DNA of 64,000 nt from JBOZRQ01 sp050789255 (GCA_050789255.1 JBOZRQ010000053.1:26690-90689); one strand, 5' to 3'. Positions 7,700 to 16,892 are shown, numbered from the stretch's first letter. Translations and numbers: made by a program. Notes: generated by a model from the sequence alone, not told the origin.

Positions 7700-9064
7700 T
7701 TACCCCATGTTGACGTAGCGCAGGACCAGGGTCGCAATCCCAAAGTAGATCAGCATGCTGGTGGAGTCGGTCACCGTCGTGATGAACGGCCCGGACGCCA
7801 CCGCAGGATCTAAACCCAATCGGTGGATGATGAAGGGCACGAATGCCCCCGTCGCCTTGGCGATGATCAGATTGACGAACATGGCGGAGCCCACGACCAG
7901 CCCCAGCCAGGGCTGGCCCTGCCAGACGACGGCGATCAGGGCGAAGACCGAACCACAGACGGCTCCCACAGTAACCCCCACGCGCAGTTCGCGCCAGACC
8001 GTGTGCCAGAGCTGCCCGCTGTCGAGGTCGCCCGTAGCCAGGCCGCGCACTACAACCGCGAGGGCCTGGGTGGCGGCGTTGCCCGACTCACCGGCCATGG
8101 TCGTAATGAAGACCGACAGCACCGCGGCGGTGGCGATGGCGCCTTCAAACTGCTCGATGACCTTCGCCGAGAGCATGCTGAGGAACAGCAGTCCCACCAG
8201 CCACGGCAGCCTGGCCCGAATCACCGGCCAGACGCCGCTCTGCAGGTCCTGCTCCTCCTCGCTGGCCACGCCCGCAGCGCGGTAGATATCCTCCGTGGCC
8301 TCTTCTTCTATGACGTCGATGATATCGTCGACCGTTACGATGCCCCGTAATACGTTATTGTGATCAATGACCGGCACGGCCAGCAGGTTGTACTTCTTGA
8401 CGACCCGGGCGACCTCTTCCTGATCCTCGTCGACGTGGACCGAGAGGGTGCTCGTCCGCATAATCTGGAAGATCGGGCGGCTCGGGGGCGCGACGATCAA
8501 CTCCCGCAGGGAGAGCACGCCCTGCAGCTGCCCCTTCTCGTTCACCACGTACACGTAATAGGCCGTCTCGGCGTCCGGCGCCAGCCGCCGCAGCTCCTCA
8601 ATCGCCTCTTGAGCCGTGAGTCTACCCGGCAGCGCCATGAACTCCGTCGTCATGATGCCGCCGGCGGTGTCCTCGTCGTACTCCAGCAGCTCACGCACAT
8701 CCGAGGCGTCCTCGGCATCCATGAGGCGGAGCAGTTCGCCTGCCTGCTGGGGCGACATCTCGCCCACCAGGTCGGCGGCGTCGTCGGCGGACATCTCGTC
8801 GAGAATATCGCTGACCTGCTTGTCCTCCAGCGACTCGAGGATCGAGGCCTGGTCCTCCGGCTCCATCTCAGCGATGGTCTCCGCAGCGGCCTCAGGCGTC
8901 ACCAGGCCGACCACCAGGGCCCGCTGGTCATCATCTAACTCAAGAAGCACCTCAGCCAGGTCGGCCGGGTGCATTGGGGAGAGGAAGCGTTTCAGTTCTT
9001 CGTGGTCCTGCTGCTCCAGCAATGCAAGGATGCGGTCCAGCACGCCGTGCGTATCCTGGTCCAT
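7700..9064 (-). CDS. mgtE: Magnesium transporter MgtE
   Basis: Complete 454-residue MgtE. The N-terminal helical domain (residues about 1-130) has the repeated HPADLAEVLLELD / LVGEMSPQQAGELLRLMD units. A CBS pair follows (about 135-260), and five membrane segments form the C terminus, with the conserved pore region GESGNAATQALAVVVRGLATG and SMLIYFGIA at the end. MgtE is a Mg2+-selective channel gated by cytosolic Mg2+ through the N and CBS domains. GGAGGTG lies eight bases before the ATG. No M-box-like leader was recognised: the leader from the extended -10 at 9119-9124 is only about 50 bases. Confidence 0.96.
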   Translation of the reverse strand: MDQDTHGVLDRILALLEQQDHEELKRFLSPMHPADLAEVLLELDDDQRALVVGLVTPEAAAETIAEMEPEDQASILESLEDKQVSDILDEMSADDAADLVGEMSPQQAGELLRLMDAEDASDVRELLEYDEDTAGGIMTTEFMALPGRLTAQEAIEELRRLAPDAETAYYVYVVNEKGQLQGVLSLRELIVAPPSRPIFQIMRTSTLSVHVDEDQEEVARVVKKYNLLAVPVIDHNNVLRGIVTVDDIIDVIEEEATEDIYRAAGVASEEEQDLQSGVWPVIRARLPWLVGLLFLSMLSAKVIEQFEGAIATAAVLSVFITTMAGESGNAATQALAVVVRGLATGDLDSGQLWHTVWRELRVGVTVGAVCGSVFALIAVVWQGQPWLGLVVGSAMFVNLIIAKATGAFVPFIIHRLGLDPAVASGPFITTVTDSTSMLIYFGIATLVLRYVNMG

Positions 9065-9118
9065 GGGCCTACACCTCCGGCGAGACAGACGCCCGGCGAC
9101 CTAGCCAAAACCTTCCTC

Positions 9119-9127
9119 ATTATAGCA
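9119..9127 (-). promoter_or_regulatory. Extended -10 promoter element of mgtE
   Basis: On the minus strand the sequence TGCTATAAT is a consensus -10 with the TGn extension. It lies about 55 bases before the mgtE ATG. No good -35 is seen; the -35 position falls within the hairpin of the preceding terminator. Confidence 0.65.
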
Positions 9128-9139
9128 TAGCCAGACGCG

Positions 9140-9173
9140 AAACACCCGGAGACCGAAAGGTCCCCGGGTGTTT
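9140..9173 (-). terminator. Terminator hairpin after the fused permease gene
   Basis: AAACACCCGG (9140-9149) and CCGGGTGTTT (9164-9173) form a perfect ten-base-pair stem. It is extended by GACC-GAAA-GGTC with a GNRA-type loop. It sits 12 bases after the stop at 9185; the T run is short (TTT). Confidence 0.75.
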
Positions 9174-9184
9174 CTCCTTGCTAG

Positions 9185-12070
9185 CTAATAACCGTTGCCC
9201 TTCCATTTGATCGTGGTGCACGGACCCTTGGAGCTGAGGCAGACCTCCACGTCACCCTCGCGGGAGACGCGGGCGCTGTTGAGCGGACCACCGGTCAGCT
9301 CAATGGACTGAGACCGGCTGACCATCGTTTCGATCAGTTTGGCATTGTACTCCTTGGGAATCGAGCTATAGATCTGTTCATTAATCTTGCCGGCCCGAAC
9401 CCACCGCCCGGTATCCTCGTCCCGCTCCCAAGCCGATATGACCCAGTTGTCCGGCCCGGGCACCGTGCCTGCCATCACCACAAAGGAGCGCATGCCCGCT
9501 TCAAGGGCCGCCATGTAGGTCGGTTTCTCGTTGGTCTGAGCGGTGCTGATCTGCGGCGCGGTTCCGGGCGCCTGCGGGTTTATGAAGAACAGGAAGGAGC
9601 CCATTGGGACATCGGGCACCTGGATGTGCATGACCTTCAGCCCGTTGTCAAAGGAGAACATGTTAGGAACACCGTTCGCATCCTGCTGCATCTGTGTGGC
9701 GTTCTTGCCGGCCTTTCCGGCCTCCCTCAGGTAGGTGGCGACCACGTTCGGCAGGGTCGCAGCGGCCTTGGACTTCTCCAGGGAGTCGCCGGCGCCGTGC
9801 GTGATTCCCAACGCGATCTGCAGGCTCTCCGTGGCCCGCTCCAGCGGCGTCTTCTGCTGTTGCTGAACGACCGGAGCGGTTGCGCCACTGTATTTGGCAG
9901 ACACGCCCACAGCCAGGACCAGCACCAGGGTGGCGGCGGTCCATTCCAGAGCCAAGCGGCGTCGGGCCGGTGCAGGCACCTTTGCCGAGCTGTCCGCCTG
10001 GATCACGGCATCGGGGATGGCGGGGGCGGCGGTCTGCTCCTGGGCCCTGCGGCGCAGTCCCTCGGCGGCCAGATTGAAGAAGATGATCGCCAGCGTGAAG
10101 GCCAGCGCCGGCACCCACAGTGACCAGGGCGCCTTGTAGAGCACCTCGTAGGGCTTGGCCAGCATGGAGGACCAGTCGGGCAGGCGCGGGATGTTCTGGA
10201 ATCCGCCCCCGTCGGCCAGAATCTGGGCCGAGCCGCCCAGGAAGATGCTGAACACACCGAGCTGTGCGAGCAGCAGCAAGGTCCAGGCCATATCTGCAGC
10301 AGCGGCGACCCATAGCTGCGGCATCAGTTGCGGGACCACGTGGCGGAAGAGCAAGCGGGCGCCGCCAGCGCCGGCTGCTCGGGCGCCCTCGACGAAGGGC
10401 TGCACGAGTGTCGCCTCCACCTGAAGCCGGATCGTCTCGACCAGGCGGGGAATCCCCACCACGGCCAGGACGCCCGAGATCAGCCAGAAGGAGGCGTTGC
10501 TGCCGGAGTCGGCCCCGGCCAGCTCACGCAGCGGCAGGAGGGCGGCGGGCACCAGGATCACCGGCACGGCGGAGAGCATCAAGCCGAAGGTCCGGCTGAC
10601 GCCGGCCCAAAGGCGGCGGCGGAACCCGGCGATCAGCCCCCAGGGGAGGGCCACCAGGAAGCGGACCGGGGTGACAGCCAGCGTGAAGAAGAGCGTATAG
10701 CGGGCGCCCACCAGCAGACGGGCCAGCAGGTCACGGCCGCCGAGGTCGGAGCCCAGCGGGTATCCGGGGATCCCCGGCGGAAAGGCCGGGAAATAGACCT
10801 TGTCTCCCACCACGACGTACTTCGGTGTCCGCTGCACCGTCCGCAGGTCGGCCAGGTGGCCGCCGAACAGCGCCAGGCCAATCAGGGTGAGAATGCCCAG
10901 CAGGCCGATCAGCAGCGGCGGGTTGCGCCAGAGCCCCTTCAGGAAGTAGGAGGGACGCCATGCCCAGGCCGCCTTGCGCAGGCCATACGGAATCTCCTTC
11001 AAGCTTTCCCAGAGCTCCCGGGGGACTTGGGCGACGGAGCGGAGCAGGTCAGCCAGGCGCATACGCTGGCCGTCGCTCGGCAGGGACTCCTCCCGGCTGC
11101 TCAGGCGCGGATCGAGGAGCGTCCGGATCACGCCGAACACGGTGTCCAGCAGCAGGGCGCCCACCAGCAGCACCAGGGCAATGGATGCCGAGGCCACCGG
11201 CTGGCCGCCCCGTTCCAGGATCAGGCCCAACGTACGGCCAAGCCCGGGGAAGTAGAAGGCGTACTCCACCACCACCAGGCCCGTAACGAGGCCGCCGGCG
11301 ATGATGGGACCGGACTCCGCCACCCGGATCCAGGCGTTCTTGAACGCATGCTTCCAGACGACCCAGAACTGGTGCAGGCCCTTCGACTTGGCCGTGCGGA
11401 TGTAGAACTGGTCGTAGGCGTCGTCGAAGGCGACCGTCGCGATCCGGGCGATCATGGCGATCGGCAGGGCGGACAGCGCCAGGGCCGGGGCAATAACGTC
11501 GGCAGCATCCATCTGTCCGAGGGTGGCGACCGACATCAGCTTGATGTCGAAGGTGTTCATTCCCCAGATGACCAGCTTGCGCAGGAGCACAATAAAGAGG
11601 ATATCCGGGGTCGACATCAGAGCGAGGGTGCTGGTGAGGATCGCCGGTCGAGCCCAGCGGCTGCCAAAGCGGCTGCCCCACATGCCAAACAGCGTCCCAA
11701 CCACCAGGCTGAGCACAAGGGCCGTTCCGAGCAGGTACAAGCTGCGTGGCAGGTTCTCACGGATCACTTTGGAGACCGGTTGGTCCTGGGCGTAACCCGT
11801 GACGCGCAACGCCCGGAGCACGCCGAGATCGCCCTGCGAGAGATTCTTGATGTACGTGGTGCTGGCAGCGATCCACTTCTCTGTCGACCAGGTGGTCTTC
11901 GCATCCTTGGGAATGACGACGACACCGCCCCCCGGTGGGGGAGGGTCCCCAAGCCTTGGGGGAAGAACCACGCCTACCTGAACATGCAATAGGAAGATGA
12001 CTGCGATTCCCGCCAGCAGCAAAAGGGCGCCCCGTTGAGCCAGGGCCATCCCTACGCGCCGTAACGACAT
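9185..12070 (-). CDS. Fused double ABC transporter permease (DppB-like + DppC-like) with C-terminal extracytoplasmic domain
   Basis: A 961-residue protein. The N-terminal half resembles DppB/OppB-type permeases: a first membrane helix, an extracytoplasmic stretch, then a BPD_transp domain with the EAA-type loop AKSKGLHQFWVVWKHAFKNA. The central part resembles DppC/OppC, with PGYPLGSDLGGRDLLARLLVG and the EAA loop EGARAAGAGGARLLFRHVVP. Normally these are two separate genes. After about residue 690 a further membrane segment (LEWTAATLVLVLAVGVSAKY) leads to a C-terminal domain of about 210 residues with no recognised match. The ATG at 12070 has a strong GGAGGAGGTGGG; upstream in-frame starts to 12196 lack one. 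No peptide-binding protein or intact ATPase is adjacent. It is divergent from an ArsR-type regulator. The substrate is unknown. Confidence 0.87.
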   Translation of the reverse strand: MSLRRVGMALAQRGALLLLAGIAVIFLLHVQVGVVLPPRLGDPPPPGGGVVVIPKDAKTTWSTEKWIAASTTYIKNLSQGDLGVLRALRVTGYAQDQPVSKVIRENLPRSLYLLGTALVLSLVVGTLFGMWGSRFGSRWARPAILTSTLALMSTPDILFIVLLRKLVIWGMNTFDIKLMSVATLGQMDAADVIAPALALSALPIAMIARIATVAFDDAYDQFYIRTAKSKGLHQFWVVWKHAFKNAWIRVAESGPIIAGGLVTGLVVVEYAFYFPGLGRTLGLILERGGQPVASASIALVLLVGALLLDTVFGVIRTLLDPRLSSREESLPSDGQRMRLADLLRSVAQVPRELWESLKEIPYGLRKAAWAWRPSYFLKGLWRNPPLLIGLLGILTLIGLALFGGHLADLRTVQRTPKYVVVGDKVYFPAFPPGIPGYPLGSDLGGRDLLARLLVGARYTLFFTLAVTPVRFLVALPWGLIAGFRRRLWAGVSRTFGLMLSAVPVILVPAALLPLRELAGADSGSNASFWLISGVLAVVGIPRLVETIRLQVEATLVQPFVEGARAAGAGGARLLFRHVVPQLMPQLWVAAAADMAWTLLLLAQLGVFSIFLGGSAQILADGGGFQNIPRLPDWSSMLAKPYEVLYKAPWSLWVPALAFTLAIIFFNLAAEGLRRRAQEQTAAPAIPDAVIQADSSAKVPAPARRRLALEWTAATLVLVLAVGVSAKYSGATAPVVQQQQKTPLERATESLQIALGITHGAGDSLEKSKAAATLPNVVATYLREAGKAGKNATQMQQDANGVPNMFSFDNGLKVMHIQVPDVPMGSFLFFINPQAPGTAPQISTAQTNEKPTYMAALEAGMRSFVVMAGTVPGPDNWVISAWERDEDTGRWVRAGKINEQIYSSIPKEYNAKLIETMVSRSQSIELTGGPLNSARVSREGDVEVCLSSKGPCTTIKWKGNGY

Positions 12071-12178
12071 GGTTTTTCCCACCTCCTCCAATAGGACGGA
12101 CTGTTTTCGCAACCGGTTCGATAAATCTTTGCCAGCCGGAAATATCACATTCAGAACTAAAGAGGCGGTTGGGGGTAC

Positions 12179-12207
12179 TTGACGCCCTCGGAACACGGTG
12201 TTACGCT
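12179..12207 (+). promoter_or_regulatory. Candidate promoter of the ArsR-type regulator gene
   Basis: TTGACG (12179-12184), a 17-base spacer and TACGCT (12202-12207). The -35 is good and the -10 weak. If used, transcription begins after the in-frame GTG at 12198, which supports the TTG start at 12249. Confidence 0.45.
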
Positions 12208-12248
12208 TTGATTGCGTTTATGAGCAACTGAATGGAGATGATGGTTGC

Positions 12249-13154
12249 TTGACCGAGCAAGAGAGACTAAGACAACTAATTCAGTTCCGCTGCTCGCCGC
12301 TGCTGGACATGGCGCTCTCCGTGCTGGTGATTCTGAACCCCGAGCGCTTCGGCACTGCGGCGCCCTGGGTCCGCCGGGTCACGGACCGAGTTCCGGCCGG
12401 TCTGCTGGAGCAGCTGCGGGTGCTCAGCGAGCAGTCGGACCTGTTTGCGGTGGCTATGGAGCTTGAACAGGGGAACGCCGCCTTCGCCCCGGACGCCCTG
12501 GAGCGCCTCCAGGAGGAGCAGCCCGCCCTTGGCGCCGCCCTCCTGCGATACTGGGAGGCGATCTCGCCGGAGGTGGGCGCCAAGGCCGGCCTGCTAGCCG
12601 CCTCGATCCAGACCGAGCTGGGCCGCCTGAGCCAAATGGACCCGCTGGCCTTCATCTGCCGGTTTTCGGACCGGGTCAGCGTGGCCGGCGACGGCGAGGC
12701 GATCATCCTGCACTGGGGGCAGGGCATGCGCATCCCCCTGGCCGACCTGGAGCGCATCCTCTTCGTGCCCTCCGCCTTCTGCCCGCGGCGGCTCATGTTC
12801 TACCGGCTGGGCCCGGTGCAGATCTTCTTCTACGACCCGCTCCGGGAGGAGCCGGCCCAGGCCGAGGAGGCACCTGAGAGCCTGGTGATCGGGTTCTCCG
12901 CCCTGGCCGACGCCACCCGCCTCAAGCTGCTCCGACTGATCGCCCGAGAGTCCATGCCCGCCCAGGAGATGGCCCGGCTGCTCGGCGTCAACGAGTCCAC
13001 GGTCTCCCGCCACCTGCGGCTGCTGGTGGAGGCCGGCCTGGTCCGCCGGGACCGCCAGGAAGGCAAGTTCATCTATTACGGACTCCAGCCGGACCGCATC
13101 GATGATCTGGCCGGCATCGCGAAGCTGTATCTGCGAGGGAGGGACCGGTCATGA
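12249..13154 (+). CDS. ArsR-type HTH transcriptional regulator with N-terminal extension
   Basis: About 301 residues. The C-terminal 85 or so are a winged-helix ArsR/HTH_20 domain: FSALADATRLKLLRLIARE, recognition region LLGVNESTVSRHLRLLVEAG and wing DRQEGKFIYYGL. The first 210 residues form a separate domain, alpha-helical then beta-rich, which I cannot name and which may bind a ligand. No metal-binding CxC motif of ArsR/SmtB is seen in the HTH part. I prefer the TTG at 12249 (GGAG eleven bases before) over the GTG at 12198, which overlaps the putative promoter. It overlaps the next gene by four bases and is divergent from the fused permease, which it plausibly controls. Confidence 0.83.
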   Translation: MTEQERLRQLIQFRCSPLLDMALSVLVILNPERFGTAAPWVRRVTDRVPAGLLEQLRVLSEQSDLFAVAMELEQGNAAFAPDALERLQEEQPALGAALLRYWEAISPEVGAKAGLLAASIQTELGRLSQMDPLAFICRFSDRVSVAGDGEAIILHWGQGMRIPLADLERILFVPSAFCPRRLMFYRLGPVQIFFYDPLREEPAQAEEAPESLVIGFSALADATRLKLLRLIARESMPAQEMARLLGVNESTVSRHLRLLVEAGLVRRDRQEGKFIYYGLQPDRIDDLAGIAKLYLRGRDRS

Positions 13155-13678
13155 CCCGCGAAGTTGCTGTCTGGTTGCCTCAGCGCCTGACTGAGCTGCC
13201 GGGGCTCGCCCTGCTGGTGAAGGAGGCCCGGGTGCTCGGCGGCGCCCGCGCCCTGGACCGGTGGCTGTCCGGGCACGAACGTGGCCGGGCCGCCTACGTC
13301 CACGGCGAACGGCACGGCCTCTGGTGGGAGTTCTCCCTGGCTGACTCCTTCCGCTGGCAGGGCCATATCAGCCGGATGCGCCCCACGGTTGCGCGGCAGC
13401 GCACCTTCATGCTGACATCCCGCTTCGGGCTCACCAGCCTGCTGGAAGCGTCGGCTGCCGAACTCACCCCCGATGAGCGTTCGCGGGCCGATCTGGCCGT
13501 AGCGCTGCTGGCAGCACCCGACCTGCTGCTGTGGGAGGAGCCCAGGCTCGATCTCGCCCATTTGGTGCGGGATCTGTGCCGAGCTGATGGGACCACCGTC
13601 GTGGCCGTCGGAACCGACACCCCCTGGTTGCATGCGCTCAGCCACCCGGAGCGCGGCGCGAGCCGGGCGGCGCAGTAA
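13151..13678 (+). CDS. Degenerate ABC-ATPase-like protein lacking Walker A
   Basis: A 175-residue protein. Its C-terminal half reads like the second half of an ABC ATPase: ELTPDERSRADLAVALLAAP in place of LSGGERQRVALARALL..P, then DLLLWEEPRLDLA in place of Walker B and D-loop, then DGTTVVAVGTDTPW in place of the H-loop region (His replaced). No P-loop GxxGxGK[ST] is present anywhere, so ATP hydrolysis is not expected. The ATG overlaps the end of the regulator gene (ATGA), and the DUF4173-like gene follows 11 bases later. It could be a nucleotide-binding relic kept as a regulatory subunit. The assignment rests on motif reading only. Confidence 0.6.
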   Translation: MTREVAVWLPQRLTELPGLALLVKEARVLGGARALDRWLSGHERGRAAYVHGERHGLWWEFSLADSFRWQGHISRMRPTVARQRTFMLTSRFGLTSLLEASAAELTPDERSRADLAVALLAAPDLLLWEEPRLDLAHLVRDLCRADGTTVVAVGTDTPWLHALSHPERGASRAAQ

Positions 13679-13689
13679 GGAGAAGCGTT

Positions 13690-15156
13690 ATGACAGAGAC
13701 ATCAAACAGGCTGGGACTGTGGATTCTGGTCGCCGCCCTCGTGCTTGGCATCCTGGGGAATATGCTCATGGGGATGGATGAAGAGATCGGTCTCGGCTTC
13801 TCCCTATGGATCACAGTGTGTGTGGCGGGTCTGTTGGTGCTCAGCCGGGCCACAAAGGTGTCGCTGGAGGGCGAGGGGCGCTGGCTGCTGGTGCCTGCGG
13901 TCCTGTTGGCGGCGGCATTCAGCTGGCGTGCGTCCCCCGCCCTCCTCGTCCTGGACCTGGGCTCGCTGGCCCTCACCCTGGCCTGGGCGGCCAACTTTGG
14001 CCGCGGGGGTTCGCTGCGCCGGACCGCCCTCTCCGGGTACGTGCTAAGCGCCGTGCAAGCCGCGGTCCATGCAATCACCGGGCTGCTGCCGCTCCTGGCC
14101 CTGGATATTCAGTGGAGCCAGATTCCGCAGGGCAAGTGGTCCCGACAGGCTGCCTCGGTGGCCCGGGGCCTGATTATCGCCATCCCGTTGCTGCTGGTCT
14201 TCGGAGGGCTGTTTATTGCGGCGGACGCCGTCTTTGCAGACCTGGTGGCCTCCACCTTCGACTTCGGGATGGAGGATCTGGTGGGGCGCATTCTTCGGAC
14301 CGGCTTCTTCGCATGGCTGGCCGCGGGATTTTTCCGGGCGGCGCTCGCCAGCAAGCCAGTCTCCGAAAACCCGACCACCCGGCCCGCAACCCTGGCGCTC
14401 GGTGCCGTAGAGACCGGCGTCATTTTGGGACTGCTCAACGCCCTCTTCCTGGCCTTCGTGCTCGTCCAGTTCCGGTACTTCTTCGGCGGCGCAGACCTGG
14501 TCCAGGCCTCCTCCTCGCTCACCTATGCGGAGTACGCCCGCCGTGGCTTCTTTGAGCTGGTCATGGTCTCGGCCCTGGTGCTGCCCGTCCTGCTGCTCGG
14601 CCACTGGCTGATTCCCGCCGAGAAGCCCGGCCTGGTCCGGCTCTTCCGCTGGCTGGCCGGGGCCCTGGTAGCCCAACTTTTCGTGATCATGGCATCGGCG
14701 GTCCAGCGGATGCTGCTCTACCAGCAGGAGTTCGGCCTGACCGAGCAGCGGCTCTACGCCACAGCCTTCATGGGCTGGCTGGCCCTGCTCTTCATCTGGT
14801 TCCTGCTGACGGTCCTGCGGGACCACCGGGAGCGCTTCCCCTTCGGCGGCCTGGTCGCCGGCCTGGCCGTGCTGGGCGCCCTCCACCTGCTCAACCCAGA
14901 CGCACTCATCGCCCGGGTCAACGTCGAGCGCCTGGCTGCCGGTCAGCGCTTCGACGCCGAGTATGCGGCCGGGCTCAGCGCCGACGCCGTGCCCGTGCTG
15001 ATCGATGCCCTCCCGCGGATGGCGCCCGAGGAGCGCACCCTGCTGTCGGCTCGCCTGGCAGAGCGTTGGGCGAAGCCCGGTCAGCCCGGCTGGCGCGACT
15101 GGAACTGGTCCCGTATGCGGGCCTACCAAGCCGTGACCGACCACGAAACAAACTAG
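13690..15156 (+). CDS. DUF4173/DUF4153-like polytopic membrane protein
   Basis: A 488-residue protein with about ten to twelve hydrophobic segments over residues 8-400 and a soluble C terminus of about 80 residues. TYAEYARRGFFELVMVSALVLPVLL and MLLYQQEFGLTEQRLYATAFM are stretches I associate with the DUF4173 family; the family function is not established. AAGGAGAAG precedes the ATG closely. It is the last gene of the regulator / ATPase-remnant / membrane-protein operon, so it may act with them at the membrane. Confidence 0.8.
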   Translation: MTETSNRLGLWILVAALVLGILGNMLMGMDEEIGLGFSLWITVCVAGLLVLSRATKVSLEGEGRWLLVPAVLLAAAFSWRASPALLVLDLGSLALTLAWAANFGRGGSLRRTALSGYVLSAVQAAVHAITGLLPLLALDIQWSQIPQGKWSRQAASVARGLIIAIPLLLVFGGLFIAADAVFADLVASTFDFGMEDLVGRILRTGFFAWLAAGFFRAALASKPVSENPTTRPATLALGAVETGVILGLLNALFLAFVLVQFRYFFGGADLVQASSSLTYAEYARRGFFELVMVSALVLPVLLLGHWLIPAEKPGLVRLFRWLAGALVAQLFVIMASAVQRMLLYQQEFGLTEQRLYATAFMGWLALLFIWFLLTVLRDHRERFPFGGLVAGLAVLGALHLLNPDALIARVNVERLAAGQRFDAEYAAGLSADAVPVLIDALPRMAPEERTLLSARLAERWAKPGQPGWRDWNWSRMRAYQAVTDHETN

Positions 15157-15204
15157 CCCACGTGCTCGTCGTATGGGTAACGACTGGCGAGTGAGGCGAG
15201 ATTG

Positions 15205-16887
15205 GTGAAACGATTCCTAGCTCTGGGTGTGGTTCTGGCCCTACTCATGACTGCTTGCAGCAGGCCCAAACCGGAGGTCCCCACAAGCTCCGACCAGCCG
15301 CAAGCCCCTCCGGTCGAAACTGCCAATGCGCCCACCCCTCCGCCCATCGAAACCAAGTCGGCGGGTTGCGGCGCGGCTCAGCAAAACGATGCTGTCCTCC
15401 CCCGCATCGTGGTCCACTCCTCTTCGGGCTCCGTGGACTACGCAACCTTCACATCGGTCACTTCCTCTGTGCAGTCCTGCACGCTGACGGTCGGCGGCGG
15501 GGGCCTGCGGGCCTTCGCCGTGCTCCCGTCCGGTGCCACGGAGGAGCTCGCTAAGTCGGCCCTGAAGGTCGAGAACACCACGTCACGGCAGCCGTTCTGG
15601 TCCGACGGGCAGCTCAACTTCAGTCTCGACTCAGCTGACAACGGGCAGAGGCAGACGATCCGGCTTCAGGGGCCGCTGGTTCCGGGCCGCGCCCCGGTCG
15701 ACATCTCCCTGACGCTGGTCCGCGATTACCCTACCGTCATGGTGGACGTTCGCCAGGCGGAAGGAGCCTGGGCGCCCCTCGACAGCCGAAAGTCGTACGC
15801 CTCAGCGCCCACCGACCTGCGGTTCCGCTTCTCCCGGGCTGTCAAGGCAGACCGCCTGGAAGCGCAGTTGAAGCAGAAGCAGGGCATTACCTGGAAGTGG
15901 GCCGACCCCACCACCCTGGAAGTCCACCTGCAAAACCCACCCGAGAAGTTTGAACTGCACCCGGGCGGACTCCCCGACAGTTCCGGCACCGGCACCTGGG
16001 CAGGCCCCGCCGTGCTTTACACCGGCAAGGGAGGAGCCCAGCTTGTCGCGGTGGACCCGCAGACCGGCAAGGAGTCCGTAGTCGCTGGCGCCCCGCCCGA
16101 GATCAGCACCACCCACCTGTCGCCCGACGGACGCTGGCTTGCAATCTCGGCGATGCGCCCCTCCCCTGATGTCTACTGGACGGGATGGCGGGCGGAGAGC
16201 TCCCTGATCGATCTCCAAACGGGGAAGATGATCGACCTGCCAGGCTTTACGGTCTATACCTGGGCTGGTTCGGTCCTGCTGGGCTCGCCCGGGAACGCCG
16301 GCATCGCCACGTATGATCCGCAGACGGGGCAGCAAGTCCATCTCTCCTCCAGCTACACGAGTTATCCGTCACCGGACGGCCGCTACGTAGCCGGATTTAT
16401 CATGCGATGGAGCGAGGAAAAACGCGACTCCTCCCTGATTCCGGTAGATCTGGTTGTCGTCGACGTGAATCGCCGTCAGGAGCGCACCTTCCGGGGGGTT
16501 GGCTCGTACTGGGTCTGCCACTGCGACGGCGGGGGTGCCGGCCGCTCTCCGCTGCTGTGGGATGGAACCAAGGTAGTCATCCGGGACTACAGCAGCCGCG
16601 ACAAATGGCGCTGGGTGTCAGTCGACATTGCAACCGGGGCGGTCCAGGAGGTCGACACGACCCATGCAGAGGCCCTTGAAGGTGCGGTAAGCTCGCCGCT
16701 GAGCGGCCCCCTGGGCAAGCTCGCCCAGGTGCAGGATGAGTGGGGCGCCGTAGCGCTGACCCGGCCCGACGGCACCTCCGTGCAGTTGGGCCCCGGCAAA
16801 CCCGTCGGCTGGTCAAAAGACGGCAAGGCCCTCCTCATTCGGTGGCCAGGCAGTCATCTCCGCACGATCATGCAGAGCGGTCTATAG
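15205..16887 (+). CDS. Lipoprotein with TolB/WD40-like beta-propeller segment
   Basis: A 560-residue lipoprotein: MKRFLALGVVLALLMTACS-type signal with lipobox LMTAC. An Ala/Pro-rich linker follows, then a Cys-containing domain (residues about 50-170), a Big_5-like stretch (LRFRFSRAVKADRLEAQLKQ) and, from about 270, propeller-like repeats such as TGKESVVAG...STTHLSPDGRWLAISA, QVHLSSSYTSYPSPDGRYVAG and LGPGKPVGWSKDGKALLIRW. The GTG at 15205 is preferred (GAGG eight bases before); a TTG at 15202 is in frame. It is probably exposed at the cell surface; its ligand is unknown. Confidence 0.82.
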   Translation: MKRFLALGVVLALLMTACSRPKPEVPTSSDQPQAPPVETANAPTPPPIETKSAGCGAAQQNDAVLPRIVVHSSSGSVDYATFTSVTSSVQSCTLTVGGGGLRAFAVLPSGATEELAKSALKVENTTSRQPFWSDGQLNFSLDSADNGQRQTIRLQGPLVPGRAPVDISLTLVRDYPTVMVDVRQAEGAWAPLDSRKSYASAPTDLRFRFSRAVKADRLEAQLKQKQGITWKWADPTTLEVHLQNPPEKFELHPGGLPDSSGTGTWAGPAVLYTGKGGAQLVAVDPQTGKESVVAGAPPEISTTHLSPDGRWLAISAMRPSPDVYWTGWRAESSLIDLQTGKMIDLPGFTVYTWAGSVLLGSPGNAGIATYDPQTGQQVHLSSSYTSYPSPDGRYVAGFIMRWSEEKRDSSLIPVDLVVVDVNRRQERTFRGVGSYWVCHCDGGGAGRSPLLWDGTKVVIRDYSSRDKWRWVSVDIATGAVQEVDTTHAEALEGAVSSPLSGPLGKLAQVQDEWGAVALTRPDGTSVQLGPGKPVGWSKDGKALLIRWPGSHLRTIMQSGL

Positions 16888-16892
16888 GACAC

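Noticed and set aside
8975..9184. Mg2+-responsive M-box leader for mgtE
   Set aside because: The leader after the -10 is only about 50 bases, too short for an M-box, and the nearby hairpin belongs to the previous gene's terminator.
10328..11992. 554-codon plus-strand frame opposite the fused permease
   Set aside because: Antisense to a clearly coding gene; Gln/Pro/Arg-rich with no domain.
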